From assembly GCA_035582835.1 (NCBI GenBank), contig JAYKAV010002464.1:525996-589995 (forward strand): a stretch of DNA of 64,000 nucleotides, read 5' to 3'. Shown piece after piece: positions 1 through 24,700 of this stretch. Each line of letters begins with the position of its first letter. The stretch's first letter is position 1. A model generated the notes under the pieces. That model worked only from the letters and a program-made list of their open reading frames with translations, searched no databases and was not told where the DNA came from. The position numbers were made by a program, and so were the translations under genes. Origin of the DNA: Phoebastria nigripes. Taxonomy: Eukaryota; Chordata; Aves; Procellariiformes; Diomedeidae.

Positions 1-3000
1 CCCCAACAACTCCATTTTCTGAAAGCTTATGAGCCGTACTTCCCTATGGGCACCGACAGTATTGTGTGTGTGTTTCTGGCAGTGAAGCCAAACCAGAGCA
101 AGGCACTAGCAGAGCCCTCCCCTTTGCGTATTAGTTCTTACTTCACACACAGCCCATGGTATTCCTAGTACATAAACAAATAAAATCCCTCTGTAAACAC
201 CATAACAAGCATTTGAGCACACACTATTAAAAAACCAAACCAAAATGAGGCCATTCACACACATCCTTGCAAACAAGGCCAGATAGGTTTTAAGTCTACA
301 TTCTTACCCACGAAGTCTGTCCAATAAAGCCATCGACTTGTCGAAATCTCAGCCTTCACTTGCATTTTAATGAAGGTCTGAGTGAAGCTGACTAGAGCCA
401 GATGTGTTTTCCTTCAGAGATTGTACACTAAGGACTATAATATGACCACAGCTGTATCAGAGCTGAATGAAAAAGTATTCCTAAGTTACCGGATCATAAC
501 CGCAAGCACTTAATCATGCATCTGGAAGACAGTTACTTATGTATAGAGCCAGCTCCACGCACTGCCACCCCTTCCTCCTCCAAGTGGAATTTATGTTAAA
601 TCCCCTAGTTCAGGAAGGACTGCTGGTTTCTCCATCAGAGCTGCTTACTCAAGCCATGGAAGTGGCACAGCACCCTGTTAGAAAGCATTACAGTACTGCT
701 GAATGTGAATAGAGAAAGGGAATAGGCCTAAAGTTTTTGGGGGAGCAGTATTTATGTTCATTTGGAAGGGGTTACATTGGATTTTTTTGGTAGTCATATT
801 CAATCGACATAATTTGCTGAAGTTTTCTACTTTCATTAACTCCCTTACCTCAGCTACCAGCATTGGTTCTAGTGTCAGAAATAACACCCCAACTGCAGAG
901 TTGTCACAGGGGAAGCCCTTATGGGCACCAGACACCATCTGCAGCTCACATTTCAGGACCAGACAGACTAACTAGACCAGATGCTGGCTTTAGCAAGATG
1001 TGTAATTATTTCTAGCTAGCCCAACTGAGCTTAGAGTTTACAAAAAGCAACTGAGAATGGCACTGGCTGGAGAGCAGTTCTTCCTTCCCTCTTAGGCTTC
1101 AGGGCAGCCTTCAGCAGTGCCCTGGGCCATACTCCATCATGTATCACTAGCAGAAAAACCAAGTAACCAAGTAACTAAGCCTCCAATTACCTTCACTTCT
1201 GACATACCTTGGGGTAAAGCACACCTCAGTAATCCAGCCTGTCACCTTTCCAGTGCAGTAGTATCACAGCTACTTCCCACCACGAAGACATGGGAATATT
1301 ATCTGTAGTCCAGCGCTCACTGCAATTTAACTACTTTGCTACTAACATTGAAACTGAGCCAATTAAGCAGTTTTAAAACCCATCACAGCTTTAATTTGCA
1401 AGACAGAAAGGACTGAGAGTGCAGATAATCTCACTGCAGCAGAGACTTCCAGTCCTGTAGTCCTCACTAGCAAACCATGTGGTGAAGCTGAGGGATTGTA
1501 CCTCCCTTAGCATCTCTGCTCTTGCCCTGCCGCCTCCTCACCACTGCTGAAATTTGGTTGGGTCAAGAGCTTCCCAGTTTGGTCTCTCCCCATTCATGCT
1601 CATGCCAACAGGAGAGCATTATTTTTGTACTTAGTCAACTTACATGGACTTCTAAAGCATCACTGTACAGAGGCTGCTCTATTTTCTAATGAAGTCTTTA
1701 AATTATATTTTTAATAAAGTGTTTTTAAATCTATCTGGGAATTTCTCCTCTAAAACTGTTGCCTAGCCTAACACACAAGCAGTTGTTTGAGAGAGGACTT
1801 TCACACAGGTGTTTCCAGCAGTAACAGTTGTTCATTCTGGAGACTCAATATGCCACTGGAGAAACTGAAGAACTGTGCAGAAGACTGCATATGCCACTTG
1901 TCTCTCACAGCTTGGTTTTGGCACTTCCCTGTACCCTTCCAGAGGCTGGATGGTTGCCAAAAGAAAATTGTGGTAGCGTTAGACTGAAGAACAGGGGAAA
2001 GAGGTGAACCCCCAGTTCACGATCTGGATTGCCTTTTAACAGTACAACTCCCTTTCAAATCAGCTGGAATCGGTCATAGCAACANGTCCTGTTCCCCATA
2101 CCCTGCATTGTGTCAGGCAGCTTACACTAAGACATTATGTCTCTGCTCATAAGCAGAGGAGGGAGGTGGTTGCATTCAAAGGGGTGGGACACGAGCAAGA
2201 AGTCGTCTTTTCTTGTAGCTGAAACATTCAAACAAGCTGAATGGCCTGCAGTGTACAATCAGGAGGTTTTACAGTATGAACCGTTGACTGACATTTGCCT
2301 ACTGATACACAGACAGCCTCAATGTAGTGTGAGTAGTGGAATGTGGTATCAAAGCAGGTGGCAGAAGTGCATGCCCTGTGTACAGATATGTCCGAATGAG
2401 ATGTAGATAATTACAGCATGCGGAAGTATCCATGTTTTTTTTAAAAAATGTAGGATGTAAGTGCAAGCCTTAGCCCAGTTTGGTTTTAACAAATCAATCC
2501 TCTGTAGTGATACTGCTAAAACAAACAGACAAATCCATTTCTGCAGAGTCAAGAATTCAAATGCATTTACAAGAATAGTTTTCAATAGAAGTGTTTTTAG
2601 CCATGGCAAAATCTGAGCTTTCCAGAAGGGACGTTTTGTAACATAGGTTATAAATAATAGGGAAGTTTTCTGACCAGCTAGAAGAAATTCAGGAACATAA
2701 GTAAGGCTTCTGTACCACTAACTGTTAGCAGCAGCCCAGCAGCAGTTACTCAAACTTGTTTCAGAAAGCATGTTTGTCCAACAGTCATTTCCCAGAAAAC
2801 AGTTACCCTCCAGTTTCAGAGCACAAGCTTTTTCTGTTGTAGTTCAGACTAACTATAGTGACTGTAAGGTTTCAGTAAGTTTATTTTGCTGTGCAATAAT
2901 TTTATGTGTTTATTTCTCAGATCACACTTGGCCAAGAAAGAGCTCGGCTAGTCCTAAGTCCAAAGGGCCAGGTTATTTCCAACAAATAGCAGCTGATGCT

Positions 3001-3456
3001 GTTCCATACACAGCCTTGTATCAGTGCTTCCTAAAATGCCCTGCAAACTGGATTTAAATAGCAGCCTGCCACTGAGTGGCATCTATTGTGGAATTACAAG
3101 TAGTAGAAAAGTCAAAGTCTCAGTTCAGCGATAAAAGGATACAGGTTTGGCCCCAAACCAATCTCATTCTTAAAGGAACACAATGACTCTAGGTTTTTTA
3201 CAATCACTGCCTTAGCTGCACCTAACACATTATCATCAGTAATAGCTCAGGAAAAAGGAGCACAGAGCACATCCCAGACAACTTTTGGTAAAAGCCCCTC
3301 ATTTAGTGGGAGTGATATAACCAAATATATATGTCAAAGTCATGACCCTTTGATTTAAGCATGATCTAGCTATCACTTTATTCCTTGAAACTAGACTCTC
3401 CTCAATTCCAGAAACTACTGGGAAAGAGAGGCTGCCTGCTGCCTAAAATTTCAGTC
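1..3456. other. No recognisable gene
   Basis: No reading frame here resembles a known protein and all are short. A plus-strand AATAAA at 1713-1718 followed by a GT/T-rich stretch (GTGTTTTT) could be a poly(A) signal of a gene entering from the left edge, but there is no coding evidence to support it. Otherwise I see only unique AT-moderate sequence. Confidence 0.4.
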
Positions 3457-3531
3457 TTAGAATCATTAATCATAGAATCATAGAATCATTAAGGTTGGAA
3501 AAGACCTCTAAGATCATCGAGTCCAACCGTC
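3457..3531 (-). repeat. CR1 LINE 3' end, short fragment
   Basis: The plus strand reads ATCATAGAATCATAGAATCA and then AAGGTTGGAAAAGACCTC and ATCGAGTCCAACC. This is the reverse complement of the CR1 3' end, which finishes in tandem ATTCTATGA-type octamers. Only about 75 bp remain, typical of a severely 5'-truncated insertion. It lies downstream of the presumed GGT1 poly(A) site. Confidence 0.9.
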
Positions 3532-4109
3532 AATTTCATTTTCAGCCTTTCATTTTCTCTTCAATGCATTCTGTATTTTAAGGTTCTTACAAACTGAAAG
3601 GAAGTTTCAACAAGCCAAATAGATGAGTTCAGTTACTGTTACTTGTGTTTCAAGGATTTCATCAACATCCCTAGAGCTTGACAACATCCTGGAACATTCA
3701 GTTTTGATCTTAGGCTAAGTTTATCTGATGTGATGTATTAGTCCATGCTGGTAGGTGAACACCAAAACCCCCTCATGCATAGGTACAGACACTCTTAGCT
3801 GTTCCATATCAGATACGGATTTGAGAAGTCATTAATTGTCTGATTAATGGTAACTTACCTTCAAACAAGAGTAGCTGCAGCATGCCCTTCTTTAGAGGTT
3901 TCATTTCCTCAGACTCTGGTATTTCAGGCCTGCAGTATGATGTTGTAAAAAGCAAACTGGAAAAAAACAAGCTTGTTTTGGATATTTAAGTATTTTTTTT
4001 TTACTCATAGCTTCATCAAAGGAGTGAACAAAAGAGAAAAATCTCTGGAGAGCTTCTTTCCCGCAGACTCTCACCATCCCTTTTGACAGTAGCAACTGTG
4101 CAGGCAAGA

Positions 4110-4822
4110 AAAATGTGTGACTCCATATTTATTTATTTTAGTTGTGCTCAGAGTTTTACAGGTAGCATCTTCCCTTTAGACCTTCTCAACAGAAATATAA
4201 AAAAGTTTGAAGCCACTTCCCCATTTACCCACTCATCTCCAATAATCAACTGAAGTGAAAAGCAGAAACATCTTTTGTTAAAAGAAAGAGTGGTGAGTTT
4301 GTGAAGGCTTACCCCAGTCTAGAGCTGGGCTTCCTGCTATGGCACAGATCTAAGTTTTCTAAGTTTGTAACTTAGAAAACCCAGTCCCCAGAGTCCTGTA
4401 ACTCCCATCTACTCAACAGGAAACAAATCTCTTCTCTAGCAGTGACAGGGACATTCCNGGTACTGACGCTGTGCAAGGGAAACACTTCCTGCAGCTTGGG
4501 TGAGGTGGACCTTCTTCAGAAACTCTGAGTACCCAATCTGTCTTCATGGGATGGAGAGGAAGCAGGGAACAAACTCTTCAAGGCAGAACAGACTCTTCAA
4601 GTAAGTACTGCATGTCCTGGTAGACATGCCTGTTTTAGCAGACTGCTGTGGCATGAGGCACTTCAGTCATGGCTGTAGAGAACTGTCCCAGCTCTGTCAA
4701 TAGAACCACAGGTAAATTTGTTCTCTTTCCTGTGAGAAGTCCCTGAGTTGCAGACCTAAAGGATCTTCCCCCCAAACACACCTCAGTGTCACTAGACCAC
4801 TGAAAAAAGGAGCCGAGCCACG
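4110..4822 (-). other. GGT1: Probable GGT1 3' UTR with poly(A) signal
   Basis: The first AATAAA motifs after the GGT1 stop on the minus strand are two overlapping copies (AATAAATAAA) at 4128-4137. That would give a 3' UTR of roughly 700 nt. The span contains no conserved coding sequence. Inferred from motif position only; the true cleavage site is unknown. Confidence 0.5.
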
Positions 4823-15704
<10,882 letters not shown>

Positions 15705-15708
15705 CTTC

Positions 15709-18700
15709 CTGTGGGAAGAGACAGGATCGTCAACCTTGCTGCTTCTGGGGCACATGGGAACTAGGGAGCAGATGATCAGGCATGAGAGCAGTCTTTTCAT
15801 CTACCTTTTTTCATATCCACTGTTTCCCCTCTACTCCCAGCAGCCGACAGCTCTGCACATGGAAGGGCGGTTTGGGAAGGAGTGGCCAGGGGAGGTGTGA
15901 GCCCAATTCTGGCCTTGACAGTTACATCAGGGTGATGTTCTGTTTTGAAGTGAAGTAGAATATCAAGAGGGGAGGGGATGTTCAAGATGTCCTGCTACTG
16001 TTACCTTTCAGTGGCAATAGGACAACCGATTGCTCTTTGTGACTTTAGGCTCTGAGGATTTTAGATGCTCAGCAAGCATTTAAGTTACGGCTCTACTTGG
16101 GAGGACAGGGGCCCAGTGTCAGACTGGATTGGATCTAGTTCCCAAATCAAGTCAGCAACACCAATCAGAGACTTTTTACCAGATTCCCCCCTCCAACACA
16201 CGCTGGCAGGCCCTTTGCCTCCTTTGTAATGTGATGGAGTCAAGGACTGCATCCTGCCCACACCCTGGAGGCAGGCTGGCTTTGCCAGGTGAGCAGCCAT
16301 CTGTGTTGACCTCTTCCTCCCTACTTCATAGCCACACGGTGAGTCTGTATATATGACTTCTTCCCATCTTTACAGCCCTTGCTTTTTAGCAGGTTTCCAT
16401 GAGTTCTGAGCTGTGGGCAGTGAACAGCTGCCTCCTCCCCTGAACCTCTCACAGAGAGGGTCTCTCAAATATTTCCTCACTCAGATTCATATCAAGACCT
16501 TTTCTACGGACACTGCTGGTACCATTTCTCTATGCCCCTGCCACCTCTGTGCAGAACAACTGTTCTAACAACTCCAAAGCTTTTACCAGCTTCCCCTTTA
16601 CCTATTACTGCCATCCTATTTGCAGAGTGATCTACTTCAGTGAGCACCTCAGGGACTCCTGGAAGCCCTTTGGTAACAGCTCCGAAGTGTTACAGTACCA
16701 GCAATGAAAAGGCCCCAAACCAGCGACCATCACTTGGGTAAGAACCTGTCTTATAGCAGGTAGGTAACCTCATACACCAAAAAAGCAGCAGATTCATAGG
16801 TGAGAAGGGAAATCCAAAGAGCAGAACATACTTGGTGTTCATCATGACTCACATCATCTTCAGAGGAAAAATTTTAAAAAAATTTAACTTCATATAATCT
16901 GCTTTGAAATACCACGTCTGTGAAGGAGTCTCTGTCCAGAAGGTTGTCAACGACCAGTGCAAAACACATCTTAGTCATTAGCAAGCAACCTTGGCCAAAG
17001 TTATTTGGCACACCCCAGTGTGAGCACAGCACCCCCTCCTGTTCAGGGCCCTTGGCCAGAGCACCTTTCCAATGAGCCTGCCACTTCTAGAGGGCGATGG
17101 CCAGTGTTCACGTCTCCATGTTTCCCAGTCCTGCACACAGCTGCTTTTGGGGTGCACATGGTTACTGTTCATCTGCGAGCGAGCATAGGACACCAAGGAG
17201 CCCTCTGGCAAGCATATTTCAGATACACACCAGGATGAGTCAAGAGCTATTGAGGGGATGGAGAGTCACTGCCACCTTGTTGGGACTGACAGTTCATGAA
17301 ATACAGCTTGAGCAGCTACTCTTTGACCCATTTCCTTTCCCACTACAGGANTGTTCCAGCAAAAAAGACCTAAATTCATCATATTGCCTTCAGGGACCAA
17401 GTTCCCCCTGTGTAGTGCAGCTTTGGGTTTTCACCACGACTACTGTACTTGCACAATAGCCAAGATGCCCTTTACCTTACCAACACATCTGCCACCCTCA
17501 GAGATAAGCCAATCCATGGCATTGTGGGTGAAGAGTGGATCCACAAATCCCACCCTCTGTGGATGTTCAACAGCCCAAAGTAGAGCAAACTCCAGCAGTC
17601 AGAGCAGCACTTGGTGCCTTGCAGCAGCAGCAGACGCAGGATTAGGGAGCAGTGAGTGTGCCAGCACTGAGCTAACTAGAGGAAGCAGGCCAGGCCAGCC
17701 AAACTGAAACTTTTCTCAGAGGGAGGAGATTAGCAAGCACTGCCCCCTCAACCTCACCCCCGCTCCCGTTATTTAAATTAGGAGATATACATTTGCTATC
17801 CAAGGCCTGTATCTGTGAGTCTTAGTCTGAGCACGAAAGATGTCCATCTCCAAGTAAAGCAGCTCAAACCAGGGTGTAAATCTACTGTATGTGCTGTTCT
17901 GTAAACAAATGTCAACCAAGGGCAGTAAAAGGTAAATGGCTGAAACCTCCTTCCAGGTTCTAGAACTTGATTTACACTCAACTACTTTTAAAAGAGACCA
18001 GTGGCGTGTTTGCAGAGCAATGACTGTGCAGGGAAACAGAGAAGCCATTATGTCCCCAACAATAGCTCACACACAGCCTCAGAGTTTAAAGACAGTTTTG
18101 TTTGTTGGCAGAGAGAGTTCAGCTTCAGCACTGGCAGTCTCCTCCAGGCTTCACAAGAAATGCCATGGGATCTTTTATCTGCGCCCCAGCTAGGCAGAAG
18201 GTACTTTGTTTCATCTGAAGGCTGCTCTATGCTGGGCTGTCCTGCAAGCCTGGGGCGACTCAAGCCCCGTAGCTGCTGTGTTAACCCATAGGCTCCTGGC
18301 TGGGGCTGTGCAGTTCTCCTCCACGACTGCCTGCCTCACTGCCGGGCTCCTGTAAAGATTTACTGCCTTGTCAGGCAAGTTATTCTGAGTGCAGTAAAGG
18401 AGAAGGGGAAACCTCAGATGGTACCTCTGTTCTCATCTTTCACCTCCTCTCTGGATTCAGATGACACTCGTGAGCATCTCCTAGACCCATAAGAGTTCCA
18501 CGCTGAGTGCCCAGCTACCCGGTGAGTGCACAGACCTTGAAAAGGGCCCTCCAGCCCACTTCATACGCCTCAGGCACAGCTCCCGGCCTGCTGCCAGCCC
18601 CCAGGGCGAGGATAAGACACGCACCACTGGGGGCAAGGAACAAGCATGCAGACTGCTGTGAAGAAGAGACACTGATTGCTGGGCATTGCTCCTGCACTGC

Positions 18701-21700
18701 ATTGTAGTACCACGTTGCCCTCTGGGCTGGGCCTCTGGGACCCAACTGGGGCCAGAAAAAGTGAATGCTCTTAATAAAAGTGCATCTGTGCCATCTGTCA
18801 GATTGATCCTGCTAAGGAAGAAGCAGATGTATGAGCTAAAGATCTGCAGCTTTCTCTTCTGCAACAGTAGAGAGAGCAAACTCAGCTGAGAATAATCCTC
18901 TCCACTTTAACTGCCAGCTCAACTCCCATAAGCTCCTTAACCTATTTCAGGCCTGACCCTAGAGGAAAGCATCCCTTGCACAGTCCTTACTGCCTTCCTA
19001 ACTGTGGCACAGCAGAGAGCCGAACAGGCATTTTGTTTGCCGTACAGCAATCGGGAGATGGATCAGGAGCCTGTAGATATCCCATTCTCTAACCCACCTC
19101 TCTGTACTTGCCCTGTGCCCTGGGTAGGTGCATTGCAGGAACAGTTGAGTTTTTGCACCAATAGTCTTTTTGAGCCTTGGCTCTGAAGTTGCGTCCCCAC
19201 TATGATTTATTGTTGGGAGTGGACCAGCAGCTGCGGGCCGCCACCTGAGCTGGCTCCCCAACTATTGTCTGCTGAGGCTGGCTTTAACCTCCAGATCTCT
19301 GCCAAGTCCAGCTGTTTGGAAGTTTGGCTAGCACTTCAGTCACACAGCGCTTCTTGGCAGCAGCAATAGGTCTCCAGGAGAGAGGGGCTATAAAACCATT
19401 AAAAGCAATATGATTATTTCTCACTGTTATAAAGGTCCAACAGCCAGTCCTAGCCATGGAATTTAAAATGTAGCCTGATAGTCTGTCTTAATTTATATTA
19501 GGAGAGGGGGAGGACCAGTAAGTAGCAGAGTTATGCTTATAAGAGCAACCCCATTGAGCTGTATTCAGATGTGTCACAACATTCACAACATTATTTAAAC
19601 ATTACACTGGTTTTGAATTAAAAGAACCCCAGTGCAACTGTCTAGCTAGTGTCAGTCAGGGGATACAGGGTCTGACATCTCTGCCAAGAGGGCTGGGGCA
19701 CGCTGTAGAGATGAGGAACCTGCTATGGTCAGGGAAAGCGCCAGGAGAACTGAAAGAGGAGAGAGAGGAGATGTACCAGCCAGAAAGCAGGGGGAGAGAG
19801 AACAGTGGGATACCACAGGATGACAAAGGAGTCCAGGTATGGTCAGGCACTGCCCTGTTCTTGAATGAAGTAGTGAAGAAAGCATCCACTGACAACGCCT
19901 AAAACTTTAACCACAAACTTTAACCAAACCGGCTTCTGCTTTAAACCCATCTTGCAACAGCAGCATACCTCAGCACCCACTCCTAAGAGTTCCTTGTACT
20001 CCCACCCCCAGCCCAGCTGGCCATTAGCTTTGAGACATCCGTCCTTATTTTCCCCAGGCAGCACATGTTGTGCAAGGATAGATTGGACATCTTGAATCTT
20101 GTCACAGGACATAGGCTATGCTCTTCTGATAGAACTCAAAGTCTAATCCATATCAATAACATTGCCATATTTAAATAATTAATAACAAGCAGTTGAAATA
20201 ATATTTTCACACTCTACTGTTGTGTAGAGTGAACTGTCAGTGACTTTTGAGTGAGAATGTATGTAATGCGAACAGCCGCAAGATTGCCACAGGGCCCCCA
20301 GGAGTATAAGCCAACAGAGGCCTTGAAAGAGTAGAACCAGGTTGATAACAGATGCCCAAAGGCTCTTCACACAAATGTCCCGTTACTGATCCAGCATTAT
20401 GTGACAACCTNACGAAGGTGCCTGCAACTGATCACACAGGTGGAGCCACCTTTAAAGTGTCTATAAGACTGTAAAACACCTACTTGCGCTGANACCATAC
20501 TTCAGGATTTGGTATGCAGAATTGATCACTCTGACATCCTGTCTTGCTACAGGTGTGAGTACTGTTTGACAGAACAGGATGCTTATTCCCAAGGGCTGTC
20601 CCCAGCATCCTGCCAGGGGGGCAGGCCATATTCAGGGGTGAAGAAGGAGTTATATCCATCGTTGTGCTAATGGCTGGTGGTGGGGTCCTTGTCAACCACC
20701 AAGTTGATGCTGGTTCCCCATGCCATTATCTCCTTGCTTTCCTTTCTCACTGGGAGCTCTCTGAGAGGTAGTGTAATGAAAAAAGCAAATTATTCCTTCA
20801 TCTGTGGGAAGCCCTTGCACTAGGAGTCTGTGCACACACCCAAATAGCCAGAAGACAGTTTAAATCCTCAGGTATAACTGTGCTAACAATGCATTCCCTC
20901 AGTTGTCAGTAAGGACAACAGCCAGCAACTTCGGCTTTCATCTGCAGGAATATCCAGGGTCATGGGCCTCTGAGCAGCTAATTAGCTGGGCTTATCTGCT
21001 CCAAGAGAGCTTGCACTGAAGAAAATTAGGACAAAACCAATACAGAAAGTACACTGGGACTGTCCATGGCCATTTCTGGTGAGTTCAGCTGTTCCTTCCA
21101 CTTCCAAAGGGAGAAAAGTTTCCAAGATTTGTTTGCTGTTCTGAGTTATCCATTTTGTACTTTGCTTATATATCTGTTTTCTAGCAGTTCTGTAAGATTT
21201 AGTATGACTCTGGCTAACTAAGTACGGTCTTTTCCCCTTTCCTATTAAAACTGGTTGTTATGCCTTCTAGGGCATGTTATGCCTTCTTACACACCAAATC
21301 AAAAGCTTAGGGTGCCCATTCCCCATCAACCACTCCTTCATTACACAATTTACAGTTCTTAGGTGCTGGCAGGCTAATATATGCCATAATTACCCAAAGG
21401 CCAGGGGATAAACACCTTACACAACAAGGATTGTGTAAAGGTTACAAACATAGTTGTAACATCAAACCTGCTTCCTGCCTACCAGGTTAGAGCTCTCCAA
21501 TTGCAATGGGGTCTTTGCATCTCACCACAAATAGTCCCAAAGTAGCGGTGGGTGAGCTGGTGCAGGCTGTACATACCTTTACTCTCGGACTGAACTGGAA
21601 TGGCTCAGATGCAATATTTCTACCCGCTAACAGCTTTGTGTTAGCCCAAATGGCAGAAAACTTTGTAACTTTGTTAGCGATACGTTCACACCTGCTCTTC

Positions 21701-24700
21701 TATGGCTTTGTTAGGAGAGACATAAACTTCTGAGCACTCTCCTTTTGAGAACAGTCCCAAAAGAAAAGGGTTTGTTTCCCTGTGCCTTCTGTCCTGTACA
21801 CAGACACAAAGGTCTGGTCCCATATAAGCCTCCCTATGCAGCCTTGCCCTGCAGTTATTGCAATAAGACATGAACTTAAGCCATTTAAGATTCTGATCTA
21901 CAAGTTCGTGTGCTAAATATCTTTTCCCCTCAGGCCTTTTACTGTGACTTATAGCAGCAGTCACCAGGACACCTCTGATCAGGACTCTGATTCTGCTACC
22001 AATGACGCAGGCAGACATAATCTCCTCTCAGGTACTGATCTTCATGGTGACTAGCAGGCATTTTTTCCATAACTATTTCTACCTTGTCCACATGACGCCT
22101 TCTAGAGACTTTAAACAAGTTACTAACAACCACCTCTTGTATCTAAGGAAATCATCCCCACTTCAGGTCTTACGCAGACTTCTGTAGAAAACTGTGACTC
22201 AAATATTGAAGTATCTGGAATTCAAAATGAGCAGATATTTTAAGTCTAGTCAATACTAGGCCACACAATGAGACAGGAGTTATGTTCTGGTATTAAGCTG
22301 GAACTTAAAACTATGAAGTTCTTGTACTTATCCATCACGAGATATTTAAGCTGAAGTCTTACGCAGTCTTCATCTCCACCAGTGATAAGGGAACTAAAGC
22401 AGAGTTCAGCCAAGTTCAGAGAGGCTTCCAAATTCAGATCTAGGCACTGGTCCTGCCTGGAGCAGGGGGACAGAGTGGTCCCTGGAGAAATGCAGTAACT
22501 CCATTCAACTCAGTTAAAAGCCTTCCTTATAGCTAGCGCCTCCATGTCAGTTCCTGTCCAACTGGCCTGTGCCCTGTGTAACTTGCTGCTTCCCTCCCCT
22601 CAGATGCAGGCTAAAANCCTTTAGCACCCTCTTTGTTTAGCCTGGCATTGAGGGCTCATGTGCATATAGATCAATTTTAAGGAGAACGGCCTCAGCACAG
22701 ATCAGTGGTCCCTACTTACTGCTGTGATGTCAAGCCAGAGATAATCCACACTGAACAGAACTGAGCGAAAAGTCCCTGAATAAAGCAGGCTGTTCCAGCT
22801 GGTTTTCAGGTATGCTGTTTACAAAAAGAGCTATTGTAATCAAGATTTGCAACTCCTCCACAGTCATTAGGTTTTCTGAAGCCTAATGGCATGTAGTATT
22901 CTGTCCAATGTAGAGTAAACTCCGAGTTCACTGAGAAAGAGACAATAATTTCCTCTTGAAGCAACTTTTTTCCCAAAAAAGCTTGCATGTTTTCCTGCAG
23001 AAATTTTAGTGTCAAGTCCAACNTTTTTTATTTTAAGACATTTCAGCATAAACTATGAAGTGAAAAAAGGCAGAAAGGTGGAATAAGTGCAAAACACCCC
23101 ATTTGACATGGTTTTCACAGTGTTTTCTAATTGGGGACCTCCCAGAAATCCAGAACTGGCAAACTCAATCTCAAAAATGCAAGTTATTAAAATAAAGTTT
23201 TATAAACTCATTCATAACGCCACTGTTACATTCACTCCCAATTTAAAATCAAAATGTTTCATTAAAATAGTTCTATTCTCCCAACTGTTGCAAAAGATGT
23301 TTTCAGATGCTCTTCTGCCATTAAACTAGAAGTTGTTTCTTAGACCTGAGCTTATTCAGATGGGTTAGCCAGGTCCTATCATTCTTTTGGCAAGCTTTCA
23401 TCTGATATAATAAAAAAAGTCACATTGTCCCATATTCTGTTCAATAAGAAATCCCACACAGCACTTGCAGGCCAAGGGGAATGGCTTAATGAAGGTAATT
23501 TCTAATTCCCCCTTACCTCTTGAGAGTATTTGCAAGTCCGTCCTGTCCTTTTGCACAGATCTTTATATACTGATATCCTTTGAATATCCTTTCTCAAGCA
23601 GTGAACCCCTTTCTAGGGACAGTACATCCTTGTAGCAGTAACCACTTATCTTCCCTTAAAAGCTCTCCAAAGCGTACCATACTATTTAATATTTGTACTG
23701 CTCTGCTCACAGAGATTAACCCATTGAAACTCATTATGTTTGAATTCACAGTACCAGAGGAATGCATAAGTAATCATTGACTAGGTGAAGAGTCAAGGAC
23801 CCACACCTTTTAAAATGCATATTTTAGCATCCACAAAGGTTGTATATCACCAGCAGAATCATTCTATGTTCTTGGCTTCAGTTACTACATGGTGCAAATG
23901 TGAGTTTTCCCACACCTCATTGCTAGCTCTTAAGTTCTGATTAAGCAACTGAGCAAATATGTGGTCATCTTAAGTAGAAGTGCTCCCATCTCCACGTGGT
24001 CATGTACCCTCACACCCCTCTTACCTAACCAACTGACACCCTTGTGGTTCAAAAAGAGACTGGCTTTTAAGTGTGTCTGTGCAGCTTAAACCCAGACACC
24101 CTGACAGATTCAGCTGTGATTACATTCGGTGGNAATAACCTCTCTGCCAAGTGTGAGTGACTGCCTGCAATGCAAGGGCACCTGATCAGCTCACATATCT
24201 GTTCTTCAGCAATCATAGCTACACACTACCTCAAATTGTCATTTTGTGGTTTTATTTCGGATTAATACTCCAGCTGCAACGAGAAGATGCAATGCCTGTT
24301 TTGCCACCCCTGCTCCCATAGCAGCACCCTCTGGCAGGGAGGATTGCACAGCAGGAAGGTAGGGATGAAAAAACCTGCCCTCCATCACTAAACTTCACTA
24401 AAGCTTTTAAGCAACAATCCTACATGTCTGCTTGCACCAAGTCTAGAAGCACAGTTGCAGCTCAAAGGTTGCAGCTCACCTGCCGTAGAACAGTGTAGCA
24501 TAAACCCCAGTAGCAACCCAGATTCAAGGTGATGAGCTGCACGAACTGTCTTCAGACTCTAAGGACTCAGCTACTAAAGCTTATGCCACTGCTGCTGTCC
24601 ATGGCTTGCTAGAAACCTCAGATCCAGGTTTGAACACAAGAGCTGAATGGCCATCCAGAACGCAGCACAGGCAAATCACACCTTGCCAGAAACTTGGGCA

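Noticed and set aside
15705..15800. Longer GGT1 N-terminus from an upstream in-frame ATG (MKRLLSCL...)
   Set aside because: A good splice acceptor sits 4 nt before the MKKR start, and human GGT1 begins at the same place, so the upstream codons are intronic.
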